Positions 47,941 to 61,900 of a stretch of 64,000 nucleotides of DNA are shown here, in pieces. The DNA comes from Myoxocephalus aenaeus. Its lineage: Eukaryota > Chordata > Actinopteri > Perciformes > Cottidae. How positions within the stretch are numbered: the first letter of the stretch is position 1; every line of letters starts with the position of its first letter. The stretch covers positions 5,599,001 to 5,663,000 of the forward strand of contig JBAMJR010000180.1 in the NCBI GenBank assembly GCA_038501785.1, given 5' to 3'. Under the pieces are notes generated by a model. The model ran no database searches and was not told the origin of the DNA. It worked only from the letters and a program-made list of their open reading frames with translations. Made by a program: the position numbers and the translations under genes.

Positions 47941-48669
47941 AAATATATCTAATGGTGGTGGATTTAGTGTTAAACAACTTATTTAAATACATTTGAATAG
48001 ATGGAAAATAACTTGCATTTGACAGAACACGTACAGCACCAAGCCCCGCTTCGCCTCTTTTTCCGTGAAAAGAAAGTATGTTTTAAAAACGGCACCTTGC
48101 ATATCTTCGCAAAAAAAATAAAAATAATCGTTAAGTTTAATTATTTATGTAAACTTCCTAACTTGCCGTGGCGATTTTAACATTTCACTAACACCTTTAA
48201 AAGTACCCCTTATAATGTTGGATATTAGTATCTCTACATTTACAAACACGGCAAGAGTTTTTTGTTTTTTTCTCTCTGCGGGCGATCCTACGGTCTCATT
48301 GGTCCGTTTACTGCTGCTTAGACAGCGTCATACGGAAAACAGCTGATCATTTTGATACTAAAGGTTGACTGGATCAGACACTGTCTTGGCAAAAAGTAGG
48401 TAACCTTTCCATTTTTGAACCGAAAAACACGTTGTTTTGACTGAATATGCTCCCTAACATGCCAATGCTTTCCTGGATTGTGTTTATTGTTGCAGATTTC
48501 GATGCTTTAGGTCTTAATATTTCTAAAAAGGTGCACTATTAGTCTGTGAGTTGTTGTTAAGGCACCGGATAATACTTTTAAAAAAACTCAGGGAGCTCTC
48601 GAGGAGTCCTTTTTGATACACCTTGCTCATACAAATGCCGGATGTTCATAGTTATGATCAAAATATATT
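47941..48669. other. Anonymous non-coding stretch
   Basis: AT-rich with no gene or defined repeat up to the TTAA that starts the piggyBac element. Confidence 0.5.
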
Positions 48670-49048
48670 TTAACCCTTCGTCCACTGAGCCCGCGGTTTC
48701 GCGTGGTGACACTTGAAACTTTTCTCTAAGTTTCTAAAATATTCACAGCACCCCGATAATACATCGCAAAAATATAATTTTACGTCTGGCGGAAAGAGAC
48801 GGCTTCCTGCTTCCGGGTGCCTGCCCAGGCAGAGCCCAGCATAATTTTAACATCATCAAGCAAGCGAAAGGGCAGCAGTGTGTCATCTGACGCTGGAAAA
48901 AAAAAAAAAAAAAATCCTTCTCTGTGATTTGTTGAGTCATATGTCCGTCGCCATTTCGTGAACTAAACAACCAATGTACACTCAGGAAAATCTCAAAAGG
49001 ACAACCCACTTGTACAGCATGTACACACTACAGTTTACAATCAACATC

Positions 49049-49997
49049 ATGACGACAAAGAGATTCAACACGGAGGAAGCAAAGCGCATGATTCTGGAGA
49101 CCAGCGAGGAGGAGGACACCGCGTCAGAGCTCGAAGGCTTTAGTTCTTCTGAGGAAGATGGGTAAGTGTAGTTACTAAACTTTGTTACGTGTCTGTAAGG
49201 CTGCATGGTGCAAACTAGTAATGTGTACAAACTAGTAATGTGTACATTGTGCAGGAGAGCACGAGAGCCAGCCACGCGGTGCACACTGCTTCTCACGTTA
49301 CTACGTCATGATCTGAGTAATGTTTATACACAGTCTGCTTTGTACAATACTCTGTTCACGTTACTACCACTAATATTTATACAACCAATGCGGAGCCCTA
49401 TGCTGAAATTACTACCACAGTCATGATCTGAATAATATTTACACATCCAATGTGGAGCATTCTGCTCAATCGTTACGTCATCTTTCTTTCAACTGACTAG
49501 TATTGATTTATTTTACAGAGAGGAGCACCAGCCGCCCCGACCAGCCTGGCCAGCAAAGAGGCAGCGTGTTGGACGGCAACTACCACGACCAGCAAAGAGG
49601 CAGCGCGTTGACCGACGACTAAAAACACCATCTCCAGCAAACAGGGTGCGTGCTGCCCGGCGACTACTTTCACCTCAGGCCAGATCAAGAAAGACAGCAG
49701 CGCGTGCACCACCTGCACCTACGCTGTCCTGGAGGACGGATGAAGACCCGGACACTGCTCCCCCCGTCATCAAGTTCCAGCCCGGACACCAGGTCCACAT
49801 GTCAGTGCCACAGCAACACCCATTGAACTCTTCAAACTGTTCTTCCAACTAAGTCCACGGCGGGTCGCAGGGTTTGCGAGCTTTGCAGCATGAAGAAAGT
49901 GAGAAAAGACACGGCGTGGAAGTGCGAGGCGTGTAATGTTCCCCTCTGCCTGCAGCTGAACAGAAACTGTTTCCATGACTGGCATGCCATGGCATGA
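49049..49997 (+). pseudogene. piggyBac transposase, catalytic core deleted
   Basis: Exon 1 (49049-49161) encodes the acidic N-terminus (MTTKRFNTEEAKRMIL...SSSEEDG) and ends at a GTAAGT donor. The TTTTACAG acceptor at 49511-49518 keeps the frame into exon 2 from 49519. That exon encodes an Arg/Pro-rich linker with two PAKRQRV repeats and then WRTDEDPDTAPPVIKFQPG, the usual entry to the transposase. A frameshift near 49800 moves PIELFKLFFQL into another frame. The spliced open frame stops at 49850 after about 148 residues. The sequence then jumps to the C-terminus (RRVCELCSMKKVRKDTAWKC, about 49860-49997, stop TGA), which keeps the Cys pairs, later Cys and final His of the piggyBac cysteine-rich domain. 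The several-hundred-residue DDD core is absent. Confidence 0.8.
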
Positions 49998-50797
49998 GGA
50001 TATGCCATTGAAGCATATATACTTGTATATTGTAAATGGTCTAGTCTTTGTTCTGTTTTATATTTCTGAATATATATTCTGTACATATTTTTTTTTTTTT
50101 TTATAATACATATTTTTATTTAAAAAAAAAAAATTGTTGTGATGGTCATTTTTCATTTGCACACACTCCCTGAAGCTTTATCTGCACTATGAAGTCATTT
50201 CTCAGTCCCATTTTTATCATTTTGGTGAAAGCTGTGAAAGACCATATTTCTACTCAAAAAACGATAATAAAAACTTTAGTTTTAGACATTTATTTACATG
50301 TATCTAACATTTTATTCATATATTTCACTGCTTTTGTGAACCTAAAACCTTTGGTAAACCAATTGCCATCACCTAAACAGAGTCACCACCTGAGTAAAGT
50401 TAGGTTTTTTCAAGCGATATGAAGAATTTCCAAAAATCGAGATTCCATTTTTCAGCTTTAGTGTCATATTATAAAGTTTTTTTCTTTACACTTTTGCCTT
50501 ACGACAATGGTGCCTCATTATATAGATAGCTGAGATTGTTCTGCAATTTATGATGTAAAACATGGGTATATATCTTATATGCAAGTGCCTTAAAAGGTGA
50601 ATCTAAGAAAATTATGTCAAATCGAGAAAATCGACTGAAAATGACCTCCAGTGTGCAGTGAGTTAAAAGTGATTTCTTTTTTTTGCAGATATAAATATTT
50701 TTTTTCAAGACTTTGCTGAAAAAATACATATACATAAACGCAAGTATTGGAATTAATTTGGGGTTCCTACGATGACTCAAACAGGGAAAAACAGGGT

Positions 50798-50827
50798 CAT
50801 AATAGAACCCCTAGGGGGTCTATTATG
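50798..50827. repeat. 30-bp subterminal palindrome of the piggyBac element
   Basis: CATAATAGA and TCTATTATG flank a CCCCTAGGGG centre; 14 of 15 base pairs match, with one A/G mismatch. It lies 9 bp inside the presumed right end. piggyBac elements commonly carry subterminal inverted motifs, though the left end here has no obvious partner. Confidence 0.85.
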
Positions 50828-50840
50828 TTAAAATGGTTAA

Positions 50841-53800
50841 CTAATGCAATCTCAGACCTGGAGGTTTCACCTCTCATCTAAATTTCCATCAGTGTTCTTT
50901 TGTTCTTCCTCTAACCCACTTCCACTTTAAGAATGTACAGGAGTGAACTTTTGAAAGGCCGGATCAAAATGGGCAAGAGCTCCTGAGGATTGTGATCATC
51001 ATTTGCACATGAGGCCACCGGATCGGCAGCAGAGTTTTGGGGTTGATTATATCTTTCTGAGATTCATGATTAATCAAAATGATCACGCCTCCACATTTTT
51101 GTTTTTATCCTGGCACTCTGCATTTCATTCATTTAATATGATCCCGCCCTTCACCTCTCTTTAATGTATATTGTGCTTCATTCATGTCATGTGATTGGCC
51201 ACATAGGAGCTGGCTTAAGTTAATAAGATTGCATATAGGACAAAATCCGGTCGTAGACGTCGTCTCTCAGCGGCAATTCCGTTCTCACTTCTCAAGTTGC
51301 TAATCGGGGAGTGAACAATGTCTTGGCACTACAACAGAGACATTGCCCCCAGAGGTAAAATTGTCATCTGATCAATAGCCAGTGGGTTACGAGATTGTTC
51401 TGTTGCTCTGATGGATGTCTTCAGATGGCCGTGCCAGTCTAGACAATATATTTTACCTCCTGCAAGGCTGACTGCAGCAGAAAGCTTTTAACTTTATTGA
51501 ACTGTCAAAATGCAACCATGAGCATAATGGTGGCCACACAACTTGTGTGAACCAGTGGTGAATATCTTTAGCAGTATATAAAGCTTCTGCCCTCCAGCCA
51601 CCATGCTAAAAGTAAGACATCATGTCACATGCCTTTAAATGGAAACACATCTTGTATTAAATAAAGGGTTGTGGTTTTCAAAATAAGTGCACAACCTAAT
51701 AGGCAGAAAGAGAGAGAGCGCGAGAGAGAGAGGAAGAAAGACAGGGATAGAGAGAGAAATAATCAAAGCCAATGTGACAGAATCAAAACCCACACATTGA
51801 GTAAGAGTGAGTGAGAGAGAGAGAGAGAGCAAATAAATACAGAAACCCATTTCCCAGCAGGGCAGAGAGGAAGCCAACTATGGAACCGAATACGGCCAAT
51901 CAAGCCTCTCTGGTGTGCAGGCTGAATGCACAATGCTGTTTCTGAGAAATCCCTTTGAACATCCATTACATAGCCCAATATATATATGTTCTCTCCTGTC
52001 TAGTCTTGTATATAGACTAGCCATCCCATAATAGCCCTGACCTGTGGAACTGGCTCACCCTCTTTCTTTCTGTCTCTGTCCGACTTTTGTGCCTCTGCTG
52101 AAACCACAAAATAGTGATGGTGAAGGTTCATTTTTGCCAGCCATAATCACACTTAATGTGTTGATGCTGGCACCTGAACATAACTGACTTCCTTTCATCT
52201 GCACATAAAAGTAGCCAAGCAGTAATATAAGTATGACACATCCACAATCTATCAAAATAATGGAGTACATTAATTAATACATCTGTGATGATGAGTGGTT
52301 GAGTGTGTGACCCCCATTGGGGCAGCATTCTTCCACACTCCCCTACAGACACCGAGTAAAATCATTGACCTTTCTCACAGCAGATATTTTGACTTGTAGG
52401 AAAAGCACATGTAATGACATTAACAATGTTCCATTCAAGTGTTCCAACGAACAGTGAGACAATACCAGAGTTTAAGTAACTACATTGTAAACCCACCCGC
52501 ATCATTATCTCTGTTAGTGTGAGCAGATAATATTAAGATCAAACAAAGAACCCACACACTGAGTGGGCGGGCCAAACAAACACAGGACTTTCACCCTGGA
52601 GACCAGTTTGACCAAAAACCAGTGAGCTGCACGCTGTTGGCGGCTGTGCCTTTGTGTTTGTTGCCATGATAACAGTTCTCACGGCCCTCCTCTTGTATAG
52701 GATGTGTTAAAGGAACCATAACGTCATTTTAATATGTCCAGGTCATCACCACACAATTTGAGAATTGACATGCACTTCCCAAAATGCCCCAAAGTTTTTC
52801 GACTTTCTATGACTTCCACTTAGCTACTAAACTTGCATGCGAGTTCCCCTTTAATGTGAACGTTACGCTCAGCTTCAGTGAAGCTTATGTAAGTTATGAT
52901 CTATAGGCCATACACATTTTCATAGCTTTTTGAATCAGTTCAAACTATTTAAAGCAAGGAAGGAAGAAGAAAAAAGAAAGAAAGATAAGCTTTATCTAAA
53001 AGATTCAATTCATCGAAGCAAAAAGCACAATGAATTGTATTAACTCGATGACAGCAACTGCAAGCGCATGATGTACGAGACACGGATAAAGGACAGAAAG
53101 GAACTAAAGAAGGAGGAAGAGAAGCGTCAGTTTGTTTAACAGCATGTTGTTTCCCGGTCTGATAGAGTTGGAGGAGTTCTATAGATGTTGTTAACCCCCT
53201 GAGTCAGAGGTCAACGCAGTCCACCTGGGAGAGAATCTACGGAGAATGGGAAAGAGAAAGAAATGGGGTGACGGAAAAGATTCAGCACAGTGATGGACAG
53301 GTTTATAGGATGAGAAGGGCTCAGAAAAACAATTTAAACTTTCATCAAGAGTCTAATGGGGGATGGATACAAATGTAACTAAACTCAAATTGTTTTTAGA
53401 ACTTGGAAATATATACAGGGGCAACTTCCAACTGTCACTTGCAAAGCCAGAAAAGGACTTTGTTGTTTCCTTACAACACAAATAAGACACAACAGAGTCT
53501 ATTGTAAATGGAAATACAAACTTTAGTCAGAGGAAAGAGGGGAAAGCACACAATAGTAAACAGAGATAACCAAATTAGAATTACTTTAATTTTATTCTGT
53601 TACTGGGTTTTCTGACTTCTCAAGGGTGTCTAATGGGCAGGACAAGAACATTGCTGAAGGAACGATGGCTGCTTTGAATGTGGAGGTAAAACACTGAAAC
53701 AGCATGGTCATGGTCATCAAGCCTGGATCCTTGAATCTGTAATTCTCTGATGATCACATTCTGCCTCCCTGTCATCATGGTCCCTCCCTCCAGCAACATT

Positions 53801-54659
53801 CCCACTTCTACCAATCTCCCCCGGTCCAGCAGAACCCCTCTGACTCTTTGTCCTGAGCCGGTCACCTCACTCCCACAGCCGGTCACTCCTTCCTGCCCTG
53901 CAGGGACCCCTTCCCTTCCCCTCCAGTCCAGACACATGCCCTTCCCCGCCCACCTCCTCACCTTGTTTCCACTTCCCTCCCCCCTCCAGCTTTCCATTTA
54001 CTCCTTTCCAGTTTGTTAAAGTTGCTGTGCTACCCGTGCCGTTGCTTTCTAGCCGTCTGAACCTAAACCCTACATTGATACATTATCTTACATGGGATTA
54101 GTTGCGACTTTTCCTTTATTGTGATATCTTATTCTCCATTTTGGAATCAAATCTCTTTCTGAGTGGCATAACCACCATAACTACCTTAACATAACCGTAA
54201 GATATCATGACATCATTGGTCCTATTTTTTTTTTTTTTTTACTTTATATCAAACTTATGTGTGAAAGTATGCCATAGATAATATTGCTGAGCCTTGCTTT
54301 GGAAGTAAAGTAGAAAAGATGGAGACAAATAGAGAAACTCTCATCAAACTGATGTGCAGTGTCTCTGATGTTCACCAAGAGACCAGCAGTGGGAAACGGC
54401 CTGGAGGCCCATGTAGCTCAAGACGAGACACAGTTCACCCTGCCGTCCCTCTGGAAGAGAACGTGTTGCACATGTATATGGGGAGAAAAGTATAAACTCT
54501 ATGATGGATGGGACACCAACAAGGCCTTCACTCAGTTCTTTATATGCACGCACGCCGAAATAGACGCACACAAATTCTCAAGATGTGCTACGCTTTGCTT
54601 CTGCCTCATTTGGCTTTAGGCACAATGTAAAACAACAAAAATCAGTAAGAATGATGTCA

Positions 54660-54661
<2 letters not shown>
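50841..54661. other. Anonymous non-coding stretch
   Basis: No supported gene. (GA)-rich sequence at 51705-51830. The C-rich block at 53750-54010 has open frames of 89 codons (plus) and 125 codons (minus) that look compositional. A candidate mini-exon at 51318-51354 is discussed as a finding. Confidence 0.5.

Positions 54662-54737
<76 letters not shown>
54662..54737. repeat. (GT)n microsatellite
   Basis: Uninterrupted GT tract of about 76 bp. Cys/Val open frames through it are artefacts. Confidence 0.98.
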
Positions 54738-54739
<2 letters not shown>

Positions 54740-57700
54740 ATCCAGCAAAACATTGTCAGGAGAAGGAAAGTGAGAAGTGAAGTCTCATTGGAAACAACAA
54801 ATCAGCTCCACTGTGGTCATAAAGGGAGCTGGTGTTTACAGAGTTTTGTATTTGCATAATTTCATGAATTGGGAGATGGAGAATATATACAAACTCACTT
54901 GTGGAATATATACAGTATATATCAGTATGTGAAATAGTTGAGAGGAGAGGGACTTGATGAAATGACCGTCAGGGTAATATAAACATGGGATCAGATATCG
55001 GATTGGGTGTGACATGCAGGTTGGCTCGTAGTTACATTGGAAAGTGCTGAGCTTTCACAAAAATCCGGTCGACTTGACATGAAAGCAATGTGAGTAGTCA
55101 ACGCTTAGAAATAATTTACCTTAAACGCTTTGCCAAGTGATTTTTCTCAAAGCTTTGGTCCAACATGGCAGCAAAGACGATGAGATTCTGAATGGGAGCC
55201 TTTTAATAAAATTATCCAAGATTATTTTTCTTTGCAACGATCCCAAGTGACTTTGTAGATGTGTTCATTTTCATTTCCAAATAGATGATTTGATTATTAG
55301 GTTGAATCTGGCTCGTTTAAATCCTCTGGTTGTCAAATCCTTTGGTGATCCTTTTCACATTGGACGTGGTTGTGCATGTGAGGAGCCCAGTTCTGCTCCT
55401 TCCCCGAAGATCATCAGTAAGAAAACAATATCTCAATATGACCTGCTGGCATCAATGTGTCGGTGGGCATCCATAATCAAATCTCAAAACTAGGCCTGAC
55501 ACAAGCAATGTTGCACTTTTTCCTTTCCTTTTGTACTTTCCCCTGTACGACACTTTTACAACTCTATGAAGTGAGTGAGAGAAAAACCCCTCTTGGTGCA
55601 GTAACCCCCTTTTAATGAAACACCTTTAGAGCCAATTGCAGGGGGGGATCATCACTGCCTCCATCTCGTCCTTTATAAGTGTTGAAGTGGTGGAGCTTCA
55701 GTCTTTTCTTTCACTACATGTTTCCTCTCTGCAAAGGCCTCCGTTCACACGGAGAAGAAAGAGGAAATGATGATTGCATTGCAGGGGAGATTGCGACAGC
55801 GTGATGGAATCACATTCAAGGCGTAAGTCAAGGCCTTGCTACCTGTCACATAATGGGTTTTCTAGCTGCTGGCAAGGACTGCTCAGCTTCCCCCTGTGTC
55901 CGTTCTCAATCTATTTATACCTTTTTCTGTCAATGTTTGTCTCATCTTTCGCCTGACTTTGTCACCTTATCATTTTACTTGAGGCTACATTGTATTTGAA
56001 GAGAAGTAAGGGAAGAAAGAGGTGTGGTGGACATCAAACAATCTCATGCTTCACATGTATGGCAGTAAGACTAGACTGCTGTTGGCTGTCTGCTACATAA
56101 AATAGATAACACAATCTCACTAAACAACATAATAGGTAGTTTGAGAATGACTCACAAAACAACATATAGAGAGAATACCGACTGCTTGGTTAGGTTTAGG
56201 AAAGGATCATGACTTGATGTAGCAGGGATGAGTTTGTTCTTTATACTACGTCACCTGACTTTGTCTTTTCTTCTGTCGTAATTACTCCGGCCACTAGAAG
56301 CCACGCCTCTTTATTGTCAACAAGGAAGTGACAGGAACTACATGTTGGCATCCATCGATCATTTATTCCAAAGCAAAATGAACAACATATATGAAGATGG
56401 AGAATATTTTGAACGGTCAAGATGGATCAAGTTACCATCTTGATCCAAGTCTTTACTCTCTGTCACTTCTTACTTCTCAAAGAGGCTGATATTCATATAA
56501 TAAACAATTTATCAAATGACAATGTGCATAGAATGTGACGAAGTTGAAATTGTTGCTTATCGTGATAATAACCTTCACCCAAATATGCAGCGCCCTTCGG
56601 CTTTATGGAGCTCTACAGCTGGTTAACACATTTAGCAATTGTGCAGTTTTCACATTCTCTCTCTCTCTCTCTCTCTCTAACTCATGTTCAATTCATTGCC
56701 ATTGTCTTTCTTTGTCTTGTACCAAAGTCTACAAATAACTTTAATGAGAGCCATCAGTTCATTCTTGAAGCTAATGATCAGCTATTCACTTCTCCTGATC
56801 ACCACTTTCAGCTGCAGCATCTTTCTTGCCTTCACTCTCAGTAGCTTTTCTCTCCTCCCTAAAGCTCCATCAGCTTTCCCAATCTGCCTTGATTCCCCTC
56901 AAGCTTTTCTCATTTAGTAGAAAAGCAGCTCTGATTCTTTTATTCACCTCCTTCCAGGCAGCTGCAATCCTGTTGTTTCTTTCCAGAAAGCTCAAACCCT
57001 CTCAAACCCTTTTCATTTTCTTCATTTGTCTGTATATTCCCTTCATTATTCTACACTTATTGTCAAACTGTTATTGTTTGGAGTCAATATTCAGTTTTCC
57101 CTCAAAACATCTATGGATAAAAAGCATGGCTTTATGAATACATTTTCCCAAAAATATTATTTTTCATCAATCAGACAAGGATACTTCCCAAGTTGTCTTT
57201 CTTAGTTGGGCTGCAAAATAACTCCCAACGTCAACCCACATTAATCATTCAGCATGATTCCTTGAAGTTAATCTGAGATTATTGTTTGACTATAGTCCCG
57301 GACAGTTAATAGAACAACGGGCTTTGCAACATGGAAAACTCTGGTACCTTCCACAATCTACGTGTGAGAAAAGCCTCTCTGTGTTCTCCGTGAGAGCGTT
57401 CATAAACATGCAGAACAGCTATGCTGGCAGGTGGAAGATGACAAAGTCAGTCACATGATGAGGAGAGGAGAAAAGATCTCTGGAACCAGCTCGCCTGTTA
57501 AATAAACACTGAACACAGAGAGACAAGGACAATAGAGAGTGCAGATGGTGCGGGCATCACCGTGCCTTTAAAGCAGGATTCCGCATCCCAGAGGGAGGTT
57601 TTGGTTGTCTGAGCGAAGCAGGAGCTCAAGCAGTTCTACCTGGGCTTTCCTTCCTTTTGAAAACTACTTTTTGAAGATGAGCTGACAGCCAATCAACTGC

Positions 57701-58589
57701 ACAGCAGACTGGAGAATACTTTGGCTGTACTCCTTAGGGAAAAATGAGGATGTGGTACACATCCAGAGGGCTAATATGATGCAATAAGGGTCTAAGTTAT
57801 TATCCAGCAGAATTTGTATGGATTGTGATGTGATGCAGGTCAATTTCTCCACCTGTAAATGGTTGGACTGCAACCAGAAGAACACTACCCTCTCACTACT
57901 GATAATGAAAAAGAGAGAAGCCAACTTTCACCAATTATAAAGTTCTCTGGGCTTTATGACTTTATGCTATACATGTGATTCATTGGACATTCATTGTGTT
58001 GACCACTTGGGGAAAAACAACATTGACATATCCTGTTAAGTTGTGATGCTGAACTTGTTAGCAAACAGTTGCTTATTTACACATTCAGCAGTTGCTTTGG
58101 AGTTGCCTTAATGAATAGGGACATATCTGTCACTTTAGCTGCTAAATGTTCCACTGTGTTCACCAGCTAGTCGCTAACTGTGTCTGTCTGCTGGTTGATG
58201 CTGAGCAGGTACTCTATGGTGTTTTTTTATTTTTCATTGTTGTTGTGAAGAGCTGCCAGTTGCAGATGAAAACAACGTGATGAGAGCGGTGAACCCTTAA
58301 CAGTTAAGTCATGGCAGATGTTTTGCAGAGACCTGCCTGCCCTCCGGAGCAAAAGCCTTTACATGCTGCCTTCACCACACTGAATAAAGAGCAACAAGAC
58401 ATCTCAATGGAGTTCAACTCTGTGAAAAATACTGAAAATGATTTCCTTAACTTGGGTTGACACAAAATACCCATGCAAACCTCTGTTTATTTCTGTTGAA
58501 CCCTTTCTACAATGTTGACTGAATGCAAATATGTCGTGGATCTGGGTTTGTGCAGAATCTGCCATGTTTTATTTAGAAAGTTTACTCTC
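54738..58589. other. Anonymous non-coding stretch
   Basis: No supported gene. (CT)n at about 56659-56679. The T/C-rich run 56680-57100 keeps several plus-strand frames open without motifs. 56180-56340 carries GGTTAGGTTTAGGAAA and other words shared with fish repeats. Confidence 0.5.
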
Positions 58590-58905
58590 CTCATGTGCCA
58601 TGGCTGGTTGTACCTCATGTCTTTGTGATTTCCCGCCTTTGTGATTATCTGCCCTTATTTGCTCCACCTGTGTCTAATCCCCCTGCTCCCCTCGTCTGTG
58701 TTTGTTGCTCGTGTTCCTTCTTGCATCCCAGTTTTTTACGAGTGCGGTTTCTTATTTTCGTCCTTGACTTGGATTTATTCAGCATGCTCTCTCAGTTTTG
58801 CTCTCTGGAATCATATTTGTTAAATTAAAGTGAGCTTTTCCGATGATTCAACCTGCCTGCCTGGTGTCCTGCATTGGGCCCTCTTTGAACTCTGAAACCT
58901 TATTA
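58590..58905 (+). repeat. Fish interspersed repeat fragment
   Basis: TGATTATCTGCCCTTATTTG, CTCCACCTGTGTCTAATCCC, CCTGCTCCCCTCGTCTGTGT, AAAGTGAGCTTTTCC and CCTGCCTGCCTGGTGTCCTGCATTGGGCCCTC form a word series familiar from many teleost genomes. A 77-codon frame across it (58595-58828) is a by-product. The class is unknown to me. Confidence 0.55.
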
Positions 58906-61900
58906 AATAAGGAAATTTCATCTACAGTAATACAATGTCTCAGAATGCTTTGACTTTCTGGCCAACACTAAATTAAATGAACCATTCACCATGGTCGCTG
59001 CACGATAACCACTTTTCTTAATCGCTAATAGGTTTGTGAAAAGTAATTTCACACCAGGAAATAATTATTTCCATTCTGCAATTTCTTGAGGTTACCATGC
59101 GGTCCCAACTGATTTCTATTTATTGTGGATGAAGAAGGCATGTTAAAAGCAAGAGTTAGGATCCAGTCTGGATGAGATTATATTATAGTTTACCAAATAA
59201 CCCCTGCTTGGAGACAAGCCAGTTGCTTTTGCTCTTCATCGCTGTGCTTTTAGGTGATCCACATTTGCAAAGATAACACACAGACACACACAGAGACATA
59301 GAATAGTGGCGGTGTCATTGATACTGTATACAAACATGCAGTTTGTATGCTAAACAGTTTTGTGGTTGCAGTTTTGACTTCAACCTGAAATAAGACTTTA
59401 CCCATCAGTGTGAGTTCATTCTCACATCACCTTATATGTTTATTGATTTATTCCATCAGAGCTTTGCTTTGTTTCTTCTGAGTGCTCGGTTTTAAGTCAT
59501 ACATATATACATATATACATACATATGTTCATGCATGCTTTTTATGTATATATGTCTGCATATATACCTAAATTGTTGCAAAGTGTGCGTGAAGTATTTG
59601 TATTGGTGACTTCTGTGATTGTGTTTATGTGCTCTATCACTTCCGTACTGCCCGAACTACATAGAGAGTAAAGTAGTATGTTGATGGGCTGCCATTGTTC
59701 TAAATCATGACCTCTTTAGCAGTCAGCATACTGAGACTAGGCACAAAGAGGTCAGATGAAGAGAATATTCACACAATGCTGCAAAATAAGCAGGAACAAT
59801 ATTGACCTGAAGAAAATAATTTAACATGTATGCCTAAACATTCACTAAAACATCTGCAAAGCAGAAGCGTTGCCAGTATTAAAGCTGGTTATATGTACTT
59901 ACTCAAAGCAGAGTGACACCGCTCGTATCTGGGCTGAATAATTCATGGCTCGCCAACATTTACAAACCGACTGATGGCCAATGTTTAGCGCCATGCTCAC
60001 TGTGTTCTTGGAGAAGTGTCGTAGCATTCTCTTATACGCTCTGAATTATTGAGTGTTTGTCATTTGGAAAATTCATTTCAGTGCTGTGTTGTGACATCTC
60101 TTATCCACAATGCATTCCCTAAGGGGACCTAACAAGCTCAAGAAAAAGACTCCCGCACACAAAATAATGTCCAGTTGTGTGTGTTGAGGAAGATTTTGAC
60201 AAACATGAAATCAATGTTATGTACAAGTGTGTGTTGTTCTTCTCCAAGTGTAACACATTGTAGAGACCTTAGTTCATATGTGAATGCAGAGCTCTTGCCA
60301 AATGTGTGAAGTACCAAATGAAGCTCAAGCGGAGGTTCAGTAAGGAAGACAGTCTTTACACTCCTGTTCATTCATAAGCTCAGTCTCTAATTCTCCCAGT
60401 GATTACTCCATTAGCTCATTGGGGGTGTGTACGTTAAATTAACAAATCAGATTTGGCGTAGTATCTGTAAGCGAATCACATCGTTGTTGTCAAACTTTTA
60501 AAGAGGTTCTCCTCTCTGCTGCTGTCAGTTGTCATTTCAGCTCAAACTGATGTGACCCTCCTCCCCACAGACTCCTCCAGTCAGCATTCAGTCCTCCTCA
60601 TCATTTATCATCAGGTTACAGCAACTCTCTTCTTCACCACCACCAGTGTCTGACTCCAGGGGGATTCTGCCGTCGCAGATATCAGCATCACTACCCCTTT
60701 CTTATTCTAATTCAGGATGGAGTCCAATCACCAAAGACTATATTCAAATATATGCAATTTAATAAGTTATTGTTAAACTCTAAACAAGTCTCTCCTAATT
60801 GAAATCCCACCATCCATCCATCGTCATGTCCTCACCCTGTCAATGAAAGTGAAGACATGTTATCCTGCAGGGGAACCTCATTGCATCCAAACAGAGTTGC
60901 AAGTTGGTCCTTGAGGCCGTAACTGTCTCTTAGCAAGGTCAGCAGAACTCATACAGTGTGGAAGAGCTTCTGTGAATATAATTCATTGTTTGTTGTCCTT
61001 CTTAAACCTGACAAAAGGCTGTATGTTTACAGAGGCAGGGATATTGAATACATTGCATGGTTGCAAAAGGGTCATTCCCCTAACAGTCTATGAGCTATTC
61101 TATCTTCAGCTGAAGTCATACACTTCATTTATGAAGCACTTTTAAAAACACAAATACATATAGTGTCGATCATTGTGTCCACAAAAAAGACTCAGATCAA
61201 AGTCCCTGAATAACACTGTATGGCCCTGAAGGATAGCAACCATGTAAACAATGTCAGAGATCATAATTACACAACAACTCCCCTGTAGCTGTTAGAGTGA
61301 GTGTGAGGGTTTTGCTCCAGTTATCTGCATGGGTAATAACATGGCAATGGAACATCTCTGAACATGACTTGGTTCAAGCAAAGACTGAAAGGAACTCAGG
61401 AGGCTTTCAAAAATAAAACATGTCTCATGTCCAAGGCTATGGCTAACTTTTCTATTTAGCCTCTTTTACTACATAACTTTTCTTTGTTGCTGCTCCATCC
61501 ATAGCTTTACATTAATGTGTCGCTCATGGTTGAGCTGTTGGAAATGGCAGAGAAGCTGCCTCAAGACCTTGACTTGCGTCACCCAGAAGATGGTTATTCA
61601 AGCGGATGTTCCAACGACACAAAGTGTGTCATTAATTTTAAGAATATGTCCATATCTAATGCATGTAATACTACTTGGTGAAAGCAAGGACACATTCTTC
61701 TGCCTTGCAGCTTTCAGCAAAACATAATTAGAATTTGTCATTATAACTTTGGGAGTATTCACTGTGCAGACTGTTTGAACTGTTAACAAAATACATCAAT
61801 GAATGACAAATTAACAGATTACAGAAACATATACAGCATAAATAGATAAAATAGAAATACAGTTCCTGAATAAAACCTCATAACTACTTTATATTACAGA

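Larger units (their letters stand above)
48674..50836 (+). mobile_element. Internally deleted piggyBac transposon
   Basis: It is flanked by TTAA at 48670-48673 and 50837-50840, the piggyBac target. The ends read CCCTTCGTCC and, inverted, CCATTTTAAC, sharing only CCxTT, so the termini are provisional. Inside are a spliced piggyBac N-terminus and a C-terminal cysteine-rich domain with the DDD catalytic core deleted between them. The 3' 840 bp is AT-rich non-coding sequence that includes poly-T and poly-A runs near 50085-50135 and a 30-bp palindrome near the end. It cannot encode active transposase. Confidence 0.72.

Noticed and set aside
53620..54019. 125-codon minus and 89-codon plus frames
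   Set aside because: Both derive from a C-rich/G-rich biased block, with no domain.
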